Origin: Proteobacteria bacterium UBA4656
GTDB lineage: Bacteria > Pseudomonadota > Gammaproteobacteria > Xanthomonadales > Ahniellaceae
Assembly (NCBI GenBank): GCA_002405525.1
Contig: DHLY01000033.1
Span: 1 to 14,324 of the forward strand
Reading direction: 5' to 3'
Length of the DNA: 14,324 nucleotides
In this document: piece by piece, positions 6,687 to 13,767 of the stretch
Layout: every line of letters starts with the position of its first letter
How positions within the stretch are numbered: the first letter of the stretch is position 1
Made by a program: the position numbers and the translations under genes
Notes under the pieces: generated by a model
What the model saw: the letters and a program-made list of their open reading frames with translations, nothing else
The model's database searches: none
What the model was told of the DNA's origin: nothing

Positions 6687-9600
6687 TCAGAACTCGTAGC
6701 GGAAGCCGACCTGGATGTTCCAGCGCGACTCGGCCACGCCGTCGCGGCGACCCGGGCGCGGGAAGGTCTCCGTGCCGTTGGCCTCGTTGACGAAGTTGGC
6801 GACGTCGTACACCACGCGACCGGACGCATCGACGCCGGCGAAGCGCGCGATCTGCATGTTGTACGGGAAGCCGACCTCGTCGATCTGCCCCCAGTCCTTG
6901 TTGATCAGGTTGCCGATGTTCTGGATGTCGACGAACACCTGGGCGCGGTTGTCGCCGAAGAAGCCCGGCAGGTCCTGGGTGATGCGCAGGTCGAACTGGT
7001 TGACGTTCGGCGAGTTCTGCGAATTGCGCTCGGCGACCGTTCCCTGGTTGTCGTTCAGGCCCGGCACCTCGCGCACGAAACGCTCGAAGGCCGCGCGGTC
7101 GGCCGCAGTCGAATTGCCGGAGTACGCGATGTTGGCGAGGTTCGGGATCGCGAACAGGTCGTTGCCGTTGATGCTGTCGCCGTTGGCGTCACCGACGAAG
7201 GTGAACGAGAACGGGCGACCCTCGCGGCCGTCGTAGAACAGGCCGATCGTGGTCGGGTAGTCCTGGAAGAAGCGGAAGCGCTTGGTCAGGGCGCCCTGGA
7301 AGCGGTCGCGGGTCTCGTAGATCGAAGTGCCCTCTTCCACGTCGTTCGGGTTGAACACGGCGCGGTTGAGGTAGTTGGAGAACGCGACCGAGGACGTGCC
7401 CGGGTTGACGTCGGTCGAGCGGCCGAAGGTGTAGGCCACCTTCGCGCCCCAGTCGTCGGAGAACGGCTTTTCCAGCGCCAGGGTCAGGTTGGTCGCCGCG
7501 CCCGACCCGGTGTTCGACAACAGCAGCACGTTGTCGAAGTTGCGGTTGCGGTTGGTGCGGTTCTGGTTGGTGCTGGTGGGGCCGGTGGCGCCGAAGCCGG
7601 TGGTGGCCAGCGTCGTCCAGTACGAAAGGCGGCCGTCCGGCAGCACGCCGGTCGGCGCGCCGAGGTTGAGGTTCTGGTAGACGATGCCCTTCTCGACCAC
7701 GGTGCGCAGCCACTCGGCGCTGGCGACCAGGCCGTACCACGGCAGTTCGTGCTCGAACGCGAGGTTCATCTTCCACACGGTCGGCTGGCCGAAGTCCGGG
7801 GCCAGGATGTCGACCAGCGACGCCGGCGGGGTGCCGGTCGGGCGCAGCGGGTCGTCGGGGTTGGCCGAGAAGCCGGTGCCGCTGGACACCGGCAGCACGC
7901 GGGTCAACACGCCCGGGTTCGAGTAGGTGTTGGACAGCCACACCAGCGGACCCGAGCCCTGGAACAGGCCCACGCCGCCGCGCAGCTGGGTCGGGCGCTC
8001 GGAGTCGAAGGTGTAGTTGAAGCCGATGCGCGGCTGCACCGTGGTCTCGCCGTCGGCGCTGACCGTGTTGTCGAAGCCGAAGGCCGCCAGCGCCGGGGCA
8101 TTGAACGCCGGCTCCTCGTCGGCCAGCAGCTCGTCGACGCGCAGGCCGTAGGTCAGGGTGAGGTTGGCGTTGACCGCCCAGGTGTCCTGCACGAACAGGC
8201 CCAGCGTGGCCAGTTCGAACTGCGCCGCCGCGCTGTTGATGTCGCCGCTGATCGGGAACTGCAGACGGTAGCCGACGCCGCCGAACGGCGACCCGGAGGC
8301 CGCGAAGTTGCGCGCAGCGAAGTTGTCGATGCTGGTGAAGTTGTAAGCGCCGAAGACATCCTGCGCGAACAGGTTGAACACATCGTTGGCCTCGTAGTCG
8401 AAGCCGAAGCGCACCGTGTGGTCGCCGAGGAACAGGTCGCCGGCGAAGAAGGCGGTCAGGGTGTCGACGCCCAGCAGGTTGGCGTGGCGCGAGCGCTCGG
8501 TGCCGAAGAACACGCCGGTGGTGTTGTTGTTGACGCCCACGCGCACCGCTGGCGCGCGGGTGGCGAAGATCGGCTGCGAGTCGTATTCGCTGTAGGAGAC
8601 GTTCAACTCGGTGGAGAACACGTCGTTCCAGTTGCTGTACAGCGCGGCGACGTAGTTCTCGAACTTGATCTCCTGGGTGTACCAGTTGCTCGGGAACGAA
8701 TAGGCGCTGAGGCCGAAGTTGGGCAGGATCTGCTCCGCGGCGTCGGTCTTGTTGTAGCGGAACATCGCGCGGTGCTGGTCGTTGATGTTCCAGTCCAGCT
8801 TCGCGATCACCTTCTCGTCGCTGTTGACGCGATCGGGAATGTCGCCCGGGTTGCCCGGATCGAGGCCGAAGCCGCGCGCGATGGAGGCGATGCGGTCGAG
8901 ATCGGCCTGGGTCAGGCCGCGCACGTCGGTGGCGACGTTGCCGGTACCGATGGTGACCGAGGGGCCCGGCGAGGAGCGCTCGAACTCCTCGTAGCCGACG
9001 AAGAAGAACAGGGTGTCCTCGATGATCGGGCCGCTGACGTAGGCGCCGGCGGTCCACTCGTCGTCGAAGCCGAGGAACTCGGTCGGCTCGTCGCTGACCA
9101 TGTCGTTGTTGCGGTAGGTGCCGTAGACGGCGCCCGAGAACTCGTTGCCGCCGGACTTGGTCACGGCGTTGATGTTGGCGCCGGTGGCGTCCGCCTGGGT
9201 GACGTCGAAGTTGGAAATGCCGACGTTGAACTCCTCGATCCAGTCGATCGAGATCGGCTGGTTCAGCGAGGGCAGTCCCGAGGCGTTCAGGCCGAACTGG
9301 TCGTTGGTCGGCACGCCGTCGATTTTGATGTTGTTGAAGCGCTCGTTCTGGCCGGCGGCCGAGATGGAGCCGCGCGCCTTGTCGTTGACGACCACGCGCG
9401 GGTCGAAGCGCACGTAGTCCTGGATCTGGCGGTTGATCGACGGGAAGGCCTCGATCTCCGCGCGCGTGATGTTGGTGCGCGCGCCCATGTTGTCCGGGCT
9501 GAAGGTCAGGGTCGCGGCGGTGGCGGTGACCTCGACAGCCTCGAGCATCTGCTCCGGCGCCAGCGAAAGGGTCAACGAGTTGACCTCGTCGAGGTTCAGG

Positions 9601-9890
9601 AACACTTCGCCCTGTTCGACGCTGCGGCGGCCCGCGGCGCTGGAGGAGACGGTGTAAGGGCCGCCGACGCGCAGACCCGCGGCGTTGAAGCGGCCCGCGC
9701 TGTCGGTGGTCACGGTGCGGCGGCTGCCCGAGGGCACGTGCACGATTTCGACGGTGGCGCCGGCCAGCGGCGCGCCCGCAGGATCGGTGATGCGGCCGGT
9801 CAGCGCGGCCGAGGTGCTCTGGGCGAAGACCGGGGCCCCGGCCGTCATCGCGGCCATCACGCCGAGCGCGAGTGCAGTTCGCTTCAACAT
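6687..9890 (-). CDS. Oar-like TonB-dependent outer-membrane receptor with N-terminal carboxypeptidase-regulatory-like domain
   Basis: A 1067-residue outer-membrane transporter expected to be energised by TonB-ExbB-ExbD. Residues 1-23 are a signal peptide (cut after VFA). Residues about 26-110 are a carboxypeptidase-regulatory-like beta-sandwich (GRITDPAGAPLAGATVEIVH). EAVEVTAT (117-124) resembles a TonB box. The plug follows (about 135-250) with IKIDGVPTNDQFGLNASGLP and INAVTKSGGNEFSG. The rest is a large beta-barrel ending in aromatic-rich WNIQVGFRYEF with a terminal Phe, as expected for BAM-dependent insertion. The start at 9890 is set by the signal peptide and AGAAGGG-like site (AGAAGGG upstream); a GTG at 9944 in frame would add 18 residues ahead of the signal peptide. 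The architecture matches Oar-type receptors, named after a Myxococcus protein. The substrate is not evident: there is no neighbouring transporter, enzyme or anti-sigma gene to suggest one. Confidence 0.92.
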   Translation of the reverse strand: MLKRTALALGVMAAMTAGAPVFAQSTSAALTGRITDPAGAPLAGATVEIVHVPSGSRRTVTTDSAGRFNAAGLRVGGPYTVSSSAAGRRSVEQGEVFLNLDEVNSLTLSLAPEQMLEAVEVTATAATLTFSPDNMGARTNITRAEIEAFPSINRQIQDYVRFDPRVVVNDKARGSISAAGQNERFNNIKIDGVPTNDQFGLNASGLPSLNQPISIDWIEEFNVGISNFDVTQADATGANINAVTKSGGNEFSGAVYGTYRNNDMVSDEPTEFLGFDDEWTAGAYVSGPIIEDTLFFFVGYEEFERSSPGPSVTIGTGNVATDVRGLTQADLDRIASIARGFGLDPGNPGDIPDRVNSDEKVIAKLDWNINDQHRAMFRYNKTDAAEQILPNFGLSAYSFPSNWYTQEIKFENYVAALYSNWNDVFSTELNVSYSEYDSQPIFATRAPAVRVGVNNNTTGVFFGTERSRHANLLGVDTLTAFFAGDLFLGDHTVRFGFDYEANDVFNLFAQDVFGAYNFTSIDNFAARNFAASGSPFGGVGYRLQFPISGDINSAAAQFELATLGLFVQDTWAVNANLTLTYGLRVDELLADEEPAFNAPALAAFGFDNTVSADGETTVQPRIGFNYTFDSERPTQLRGGVGLFQGSGPLVWLSNTYSNPGVLTRVLPVSSGTGFSANPDDPLRPTGTPPASLVDILAPDFGQPTVWKMNLAFEHELPWYGLVASAEWLRTVVEKGIVYQNLNLGAPTGVLPDGRLSYWTTLATTGFGATGPTSTNQNRTNRNRNFDNVLLLSNTGSGAATNLTLALEKPFSDDWGAKVAYTFGRSTDVNPGTSSVAFSNYLNRAVFNPNDVEEGTSIYETRDRFQGALTKRFRFFQDYPTTIGLFYDGREGRPFSFTFVGDANGDSINGNDLFAIPNLANIAYSGNSTAADRAAFERFVREVPGLNDNQGTVAERNSQNSPNVNQFDLRITQDLPGFFGDNRAQVFVDIQNIGNLINKDWGQIDEVGFPYNMQIARFAGVDASGRVVYDVANFVNEANGTETFPRPGRRDGVAESRWNIQVGFRYEF

Positions 9891-9928
9891 GGAAATTACC
9901 CTTCTGGCTGGTTTGCTGCGGTCACGCC

Positions 9929-9949
9929 GCGCCGTGGGTGGCACGGCGC
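9929..9949 (-). promoter_or_regulatory. Hairpin in the 5' leader of the TonB receptor mRNA
   Basis: GCGCCGTG and CACGGCGC form a perfect 8-bp stem with a 5-base loop, ending about 39 bases upstream of the receptor start codon. It would be transcribed if the promoter proposed at 10078-10106 is right. It does not cover the ribosome site. I recognise no known riboswitch family here. Confidence 0.35.
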
Positions 9950-10077
9950 AGGTTTTGGGTCGTCTTCGGATCGGGCGGGAGCCCGCGGGGGCCGCGTCCC
10001 GTCGCGATGCGCGGGATTGCGGGCCCGTCGGCTCGCCGCCTCGTGAGGCCCTGGCCGGACCCTCCGATCAACGGAAG

Positions 10078-10106
10078 ATTAACGCCTGCGCATGACTGTT
10101 TTCCAA
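10078..10106 (-). promoter_or_regulatory. Candidate sigma-70 promoter for the TonB receptor
   Basis: On the minus strand TTGGAA (plus 10101-10106) and GTTAAT (plus 10078-10083) are separated by exactly 17 bases. Each matches its consensus at 4 of 6 positions, in the only AT-rich part of this gap. Transcription would start near 10070 and give a leader of about 180 bases. The -35 box lies within one arm of the inverted repeat listed next. Confidence 0.35.
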
Positions 10107-10147
10107 CAGAATCAAGTCGGTCGTTGGAAAAATGTTTTCAGTCAATG
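10091..10147. promoter_or_regulatory. Long inverted repeat, possible operator upstream of the TonB receptor
   Basis: TTTTCCAAC (10099-10107) and GTTGGAAAA (10123-10131) are a perfect 9-base inverted pair separated by 15 bases. Outside them GACTG (10094-10098) and CAGTC (10139-10143) are also inverted, the right-hand one displaced by 7 extra bases. The CAT/ATG flanks extend the symmetry imperfectly. The block is much more AT-rich than its surroundings and overlaps the candidate -35. No T-run follows on the minus strand, so it is more like a protein-binding site than a marC terminator. Which regulator binds is unknown. Confidence 0.45.
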
Positions 10148-10149
10148 CG

Positions 10150-10752
10150 TTACAAAGCGCCGGCCGAACGCCCGAGGTATCCGGCGACGCCGTCGAGCAG
10201 CATCTGCACCGACAGCGCGACCAGCAGCATGCCCATCAGCTTCTCGACCGCGGTCAGGGTCCGCAGGCCCAGCCAGCGGTACAGGGTGGTCGAGGAGAAC
10301 AGGATCGCCGCCGTGCCCGCCCAGGCCAGCAGCAGGGCCAGCGACCATTCGCCCAACCGCCCCGGGTCCTGGCCGCCGAGCAGCAGCAGCACCGCTACCG
10401 TGGACGGCCCCGCGACCAGCGGGACCGCCATCGGCACGATGAAGGGTTCGCCGCCCGGCGTCTCGCCGAACAGCCCTTCCGGGGACGGGAAAATCATCTT
10501 GATGCCGATCAGGAACAGGATGATGCCGCCAGCGATGCTGACCGCCTCCTGCTTGAGCTGGAGCAGTTCGAGAATCCAGCGCCCGCCGAACAGGAACGCG
10601 AACAACACGCCGAGCGCGATCAGCAGCTCGCGCGCCAGCACGACGCGCCGGCGCCGCGGCGGGAGATCCTTGAGCAGCGAGAGGAACAGCGGGACGTTGC
10701 CCAGCGGGTCCATGATCAGGAACAGCAGGAGTGCGGCGGACCACAGATCCAT
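10150..10752 (-). CDS. MarC-family (UPF0056) integral membrane protein
   Basis: A 200-residue inner-membrane protein of the MarC/YhgN family, annotated by homology as possible amino-acid or small-solute transporters; their true substrate is poorly established. MDLWSAALLLFLIMDPLGNV at the N-terminus contains the family hallmark DPLGNVP (16-22). About six hydrophobic segments can be picked out: near 5-22, 40-60, 70-88 (IAGGIILFLIGIKMIF), 105-125, 137-155 and 170-192. PMAVPLVAGPSTVAVLLLLG (108-127) is the second family repeat. The length matches the family. The start lies 3 bases after the stop of the SDR-like gene, with GGAG 8 bases upstream, so it is the last gene of the grxD operon. It does not resemble drug-efflux proteins, despite the historical Mar name. 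Confidence 0.88.
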   Translation of the reverse strand: MDLWSAALLLFLIMDPLGNVPLFLSLLKDLPPRRRRVVLARELLIALGVLFAFLFGGRWILELLQLKQEAVSIAGGIILFLIGIKMIFPSPEGLFGETPGGEPFIVPMAVPLVAGPSTVAVLLLLGGQDPGRLGEWSLALLLAWAGTAAILFSSTTLYRWLGLRTLTAVEKLMGMLLVALSVQMLLDGVAGYLGRSAGAL

Positions 10753-10755
10753 GGC

Positions 10756-11529
10756 TCAGGCTCCGTGCGGCTTGGCGCGAAGGTCGACGATCGCTCCGCG
10801 CCACGGTGCTCCGCCAGGCCCGAGCAGGGCGGCGGCCGCCGCGGCAGCACGCGCCGGGTCCTCCGCCGCGGGGTCGCGATCGGCGATCCAGGCGCGCGCG
10901 CGCAGCGCGCTCCTGATCGGCGGCGGCAGCAGTCCGTGCACGCGCACCGGGCCGTGCTCGAGTTCGTCGGCGAGGATCGCCAGCAGTCCGGCGAGCCCGT
11001 GCTGCGCCGCGCCGTAGCCACCCCAGTAAGCGCGGCCGACCGTCGCGGGATCGTCCAGTGCGACCACGATGGCCGCATCGGCCGACCGCTTGAGCAGCGG
11101 CAGGCAGGCGCCGAGCAGCAGTCCTGCGGCGCCGAGGTTGACATGCAGCGCCTTCAGCCATTCGGCGGGCGGCGTCAGGTCGAACGGCGCCAGCGCGGCA
11201 AAGTGCGCGCAGGCCAGGAGCAGGCCGTCGAGACGCCCGCATTCGCGCGCGAGGGCATCGGCCAGTGCCGCATGATCGTCGGGGCTGGCACCGGCGAGGT
11301 CGAGCGGGTAGATCGCCGGCTGCGGCGCACCGACCGCCAGCAGGCGATCGTACAGGCGCTCCAATGGCGGTACCTTGCGTCCGAGCAGGACCACGGTGGC
11401 GCCGGCGGCACCGGCTTCCAGTGCGGCGCACGAGCCGAGAGCACCGGCGGCGCCCGCCACCAGCACCACGCGCCCCGCCAGGCTGCCGGGTGCCGGCGCG
11501 AGCGCCGCGTCGGCAGGGATGCGGCGCAC
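10756..11529 (-). CDS. Short-chain dehydrogenase/reductase-like protein (YciK-like) with missing catalytic residues
   Basis: A 257-residue Rossmann-fold protein that aligns by eye to the YciK-type SDRs. The nucleotide-binding glycines GAAGALG (26-32) are present, and the conserved Asn lies in VNLGA (N131). The segment VGRAYWGGYGAAQHGLAGLL matches the YciK-type region around the active Tyr. Tyr172 is kept, but the catalytic Lys four residues on is Gln176. The Ser expected 13 residues before the Tyr is Asp159, and the NNAG motif reads CAHF-like (107-110). It may therefore bind a nucleotide without normal oxidoreductase activity. The start is GTG at 11529; no in-frame ATG near the N-terminus fits. 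It begins 10 bases after the grxD stop and ends 3 bases before marC. The residue changes are read directly; loss of activity is inference. Confidence 0.82.
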   Translation of the reverse strand: MRRIPADAALAPAPGSLAGRVVLVAGAAGALGSCAALEAGAAGATVVLLGRKVPPLERLYDRLLAVGAPQPAIYPLDLAGASPDDHAALADALARECGRLDGLLLACAHFAALAPFDLTPPAEWLKALHVNLGAAGLLLGACLPLLKRSADAAIVVALDDPATVGRAYWGGYGAAQHGLAGLLAILADELEHGPVRVHGLLPPPIRSALRARAWIADRDPAAEDPARAAAAAAALLGPGGAPWRGAIVDLRAKPHGA

Positions 11530-11539
11530 CGGTCCGGGC

Positions 11540-11857
11540 TCAGGCGCGCACGGCTTCGGCGAGCATGCGCGCCAGTTCGCCCTGCTGGTGCAGTTCCAGC
11601 GTGATGTCGCAGCCGCCGATCAGTTCGCCGTTGATGAACAGCTGCGGAAAGGTGGGCCAGTTGGCGAACCGCGGCAGGTGCGCGCGGACCTCGGGATCCT
11701 CGAGCACGTTGACGTGATGGTACTGCGCGTCGCAGGCGGCCAGCGCCTGCGCCGCTCGGCTGGAGAAGCCGCACATCGGGAACTGCGGCGTGCCCTTCAT
11801 GAACAGCACGATCGGGTGGCCCTCGACGATGCCGCGGATGCGGTCCATGACGTCCAT
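11540..11857 (-). CDS. grxD: Monothiol glutaredoxin Grx4/GrxD (CGFS type)
   Basis: A 105-residue CGFS glutaredoxin, the class that binds a [2Fe-2S] cluster with glutathione (often with BolA) and works in Fe-S delivery and iron homeostasis, with little classical disulfide reductase activity. MKGTPQFPMCGFSSRA (20-35) holds Lys21 and the cluster-binding Cys29 in C-G-F-S. WPTFPQLFINGELIGGCD (67-84) supplies the cis-Pro and glutathione-binding residues. Length fits the family. The start at 11857 (MDVMDRIRG) has GGAG 6 bases upstream; a second ATG three codons on is less well placed. The frame extending to 12007 is discarded because it runs into the sodB promoter. It is first gene of the grxD-SDR-marC operon and divergent from sodB. 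Confidence 0.95.
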   Translation of the reverse strand: MDVMDRIRGIVEGHPIVLFMKGTPQFPMCGFSSRAAQALAACDAQYHHVNVLEDPEVRAHLPRFANWPTFPQLFINGELIGGCDITLELHQQGELARMLAEAVRA

Positions 11858-11898
11858 CGGTTGCTCCGGCGCCCGGCGCCAGCGGATTCGGGACGACG

Positions 11899-11904
11899 AT
11901 TGTA
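11899..11904 (-). promoter_or_regulatory. Candidate -10 element of the grxD operon
   Basis: TACAAT on the minus strand matches the -10 consensus at 5 of 6 positions and would start transcription near 11892, about 35 bases before the grxD ATG. No good -35 is found 16-18 bases upstream (CCGGAT is the best placed), so a regulator may assist or the element may be fortuitous. Confidence 0.4.
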
Positions 11905-11954
11905 GCCCAGCCCACCCTGCGATCCGGCGCCGCGACCCCGGCTTCGCGGTGCGC

Positions 11955-11963
11955 TGGTAGGAT
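11955..11963 (+). promoter_or_regulatory. Candidate extended -10 promoter of sodB
   Basis: TGGTAGGAT is an extended -10 (TG-N-TAGGAT, 4 of 6 for the core). It would start transcription near 11970 and give a leader of about 30 bases. No clear -35 is visible. The sodB ribosome site GAGGA lies at 11990-11994, 5 bases before the ATG. Confidence 0.4.
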
Positions 11964-11999
11964 CGTGGCCCCCGATTCCTGGACCCCTCGAGGACCGCC

Positions 12000-12578
12000 A
12001 TGGCCATCGAACTGCCCGCCCTGCCCTACGCCCGCGACGCGCTCGCGCCGCACATCTCGGCCGAGACGATCGACTTCCACTACGGCAAGCACCACCAGAC
12101 CTACGTCACCAACCTCAACAACCAGATCAAGGGCACCGAATTCGAGACCGCGGCGCTCGAGGACATCGTGCGCCGGTCCACCGGCGGCATGTTCAACAAC
12201 GCAGCGCAGGTGTGGAATCACACCTTTTACTGGCACTGCCTCAAGCCCGGCGGCGGCGGCGAACCCACCGGCAGGATCGGCGATGCGATCAAGTCCGCGT
12301 TCGGATCTTTCGCCGCGTTCAAGGAGGAGTTCACCAAGGTCGCGCTCGGCACCTTCGGCTCCGGCTGGGCCTGGCTGGTGCAGCGCGCCGACGGCACCCT
12401 GGCCCTGGTGAGCACTTCGAACGCCGCCACCCCGCTGACCACCACCGACCGCGCGCTGCTGACCTGCGACGTGTGGGAACACGCGTATTACGTCGACTAC
12501 CGCAACGCCCGCGCCAAGTACGTCGAGGCGTTCTGGAACCTGGTCAACTGGGACTTCGTCGCCGCGCAGATGCGCTGA
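12000..12578 (+). CDS. sodB: Iron superoxide dismutase SodB
   Basis: A 192-residue cytoplasmic enzyme that converts superoxide to oxygen and hydrogen peroxide. The four metal ligands are all visible: His27 ([12 protein letters not shown]), His74 (VWNHTFYW), and Asp157 and His161 ([14 protein letters not shown]). Gln70 in NNAAQVWNH is the active-site Gln position used by Fe-type enzymes, whereas Mn-type enzymes supply the Gln from the C-terminal domain, so iron is the likely metal. Length equals the E. coli SodB class. The N-terminus [20 protein letters not shown] is standard, and there is no signal peptide. The start follows GAGGA by 5 bases. It is divergent from grxD across 142 bases. Confidence 0.96.
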   Translation: MAIELPALPYARDALAPHISAETIDFHYGKHHQTYVTNLNNQIKGTEFETAALEDIVRRSTGGMFNNAAQVWNHTFYWHCLKPGGGGEPTGRIGDAIKSAFGSFAAFKEEFTKVALGTFGSGWAWLVQRADGTLALVSTSNAATPLTTTDRALLTCDVWEHAYYVDYRNARAKYVEAFWNLVNWDFVAAQMR

Positions 12579-12697
12579 GCGAAGCGCCTCGCCGGCACCT
12601 GTAGACGCCCTCGCACCATGGACGCCACCGGGCCCGGCCGCCTGCCCGTCTCGGATCGATGCCGCGGCGACTCCGTGGCGCCCGGTCCGCGGGCGGC
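12579..12697. other. Gap between sodB and the ABC ATPase gene
   Basis: A 119-base gap with no T-tailed terminator hairpin and no convincing promoter that I can see. The only palindrome is CCGGGCCCGG (12628-12637). Read-through from sodB into the ATPase gene is therefore possible. Confidence 0.35.
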
Positions 12698-13747
12698 ATG
12701 AGCGCCGCCGGGCCCCTGCTCGCCGTCGAAGATCTCGTCTGCCGGGCCGGTGCCGCGCGGGCGGTGGACGGCGCATCCTTCGCGCTGGGCGCCGGCGAGA
12801 TCGCCGCCCTGCTCGGCCCCAGCGGTTGCGGCAAGACCACCACCCTGCGCGCCATCGCGGGATTCCACCAGCCGGAGGCGGGCCGCATCCTGCTGCGCGG
12901 CGAGGTGGTGGCCGGGGCCGACGTCGCCGTTCCGGCGGAGCGCCGCGGCATCGGCTTCGTGTTCCAGGACCTCGCGCTGTTCCCGCACCTCGACGTCGTC
13001 GGCAACATCGGCTTCGGACTGCACCGACTGCCACGCGGTGAACGGGCGGCGCGGGTGGGGGAACTGCTGCGTCTGCTCGAACTCGAAGGCCTGTCCGCGC
13101 GCCGCCCGCACGAACTGTCCGGCGGCCAGCAGCAGCGGGTCGCCGTGGCGCGGGCGCTGGCGCCGCGGCCGCCGCTGCTGCTGCTCGACGAGCCGTTTTC
13201 CAGCCTCGACGCGGGCCTTCGCGTGCGCCTGCGGGACGAGGTTCGCGCCCTGCTGAAATCGCTCGGCGTGGCTGCGCTGCTGGTCACCCACGACCAGGAC
13301 GAGGCGTTCGCGTTCGCCGCCCGGGTCGGCGTGATGCGGGCCGGACGCATCGAGCAATGGGGCACGGCCTACGAGGTCTATCACCGGCCGGCCACCCGCT
13401 TCGTGGCCGGTTTCGTCGGTGGCGGCCGAATGCTGCGCGGCAGGCTGCGCGCCGACGGCGCGATCGAGACCGCGCTCGGCGTGCTGCACGCACCGCGCGG
13501 ACTCGCGGCGGCGACCGCGGTCGAGGTGCTGGTGCGACCCGACGACCTTCGCCTGGCGCCGGATTCCGCGCTGCGCGCGCGGGTGGTCGATGCGGCGTTC
13601 CGCGGCGCCGCGACCCTGTACCGGCTGCGCCTTGCGGACGGCAGCGAGGTCGAAGCGCTGTTCCCGAGCCACGGCAGCCACGCGCCCGGCAGCGAGCTCG
13701 GGATCGCCGCCGACTTCGCCGACGTGGTGGCTTTTCCAGCGCCGTAG
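12698..13747 (+). CDS. ABC transporter ATP-binding protein, Fe(III)/FbpC-PotA type
   Basis: A 349-residue ATPase of the importer class that pairs with a two-domain permease and a periplasmic binding protein. Visible motifs: Walker A GPSGCGKTT (40-48), Q-loop Gln90 (FVFQDLALFPHL), signature LSGGQQQRVAVARAL (140-154), Walker B LLLLDEPFSSLD (160-171) and switch His198 (LLVTHDQDEA). A C-terminal TOBE-like domain follows, with VEVLVRPDDLRLAP (275-288), a pattern common in FbpC-type iron(III) importers. Length fits FbpC (about 350). The start at 12698 (MSAAGPLLAVEDL) is preferred to an in-frame ATG 13 codons earlier, which would add an Arg-rich stretch; the ribosome site is weak in both cases. No permease or binding-protein gene is adjacent: sodB lies upstream and purK is convergent downstream. 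Iron specificity is plausible but not certain; polyamine or other CUT-type substrates remain possible. Confidence 0.88.
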   Translation: MSAAGPLLAVEDLVCRAGAARAVDGASFALGAGEIAALLGPSGCGKTTTLRAIAGFHQPEAGRILLRGEVVAGADVAVPAERRGIGFVFQDLALFPHLDVVGNIGFGLHRLPRGERAARVGELLRLLELEGLSARRPHELSGGQQQRVAVARALAPRPPLLLLDEPFSSLDAGLRVRLRDEVRALLKSLGVAALLVTHDQDEAFAFAARVGVMRAGRIEQWGTAYEVYHRPATRFVAGFVGGGRMLRGRLRADGAIETALGVLHAPRGLAAATAVEVLVRPDDLRLAPDSALRARVVDAAFRGAATLYRLRLADGSEVEALFPSHGSHAPGSELGIAADFADVVAFPAP

Positions 13748-13749
13748 AC

Positions 13750-13765
13750 GCGGCCGGACGGCCGC
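13750..13765 (+). other. Small GC hairpin between the ABC ATPase and purK
   Basis: GCGGCC-GGAC-GGCCGC forms a 6-bp stem between the two convergent stop codons, which are only about 20 bases apart. There is no T-run on either side, so it is at best a weak bidirectional end. Confidence 0.25.
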
Positions 13766-13767
13766 AG

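Noticed and set aside
9891..9944. GTG at 9944 as an upstream start of the TonB receptor
   Set aside because: It would put 18 Arg/Pro-rich residues before the signal peptide; the ATG at 9890 has an AGAAGGG ribosome site.
7749..10046. A 765-codon open frame on the plus strand opposite the TonB receptor
   Set aside because: It is antisense to a receptor with a signal peptide, plug and barrel motifs. Its composition (Val, Gly, Arg, Ala, Asp-rich, no domain) is that of a GC-rich shadow frame.
10099..10131. The TTTTCCAAC/GTTGGAAAA pair as a marC terminator
   Set aside because: The stem is AT-rich with a 15-base loop, and no T-run follows it on the minus strand, so it fits an operator better.
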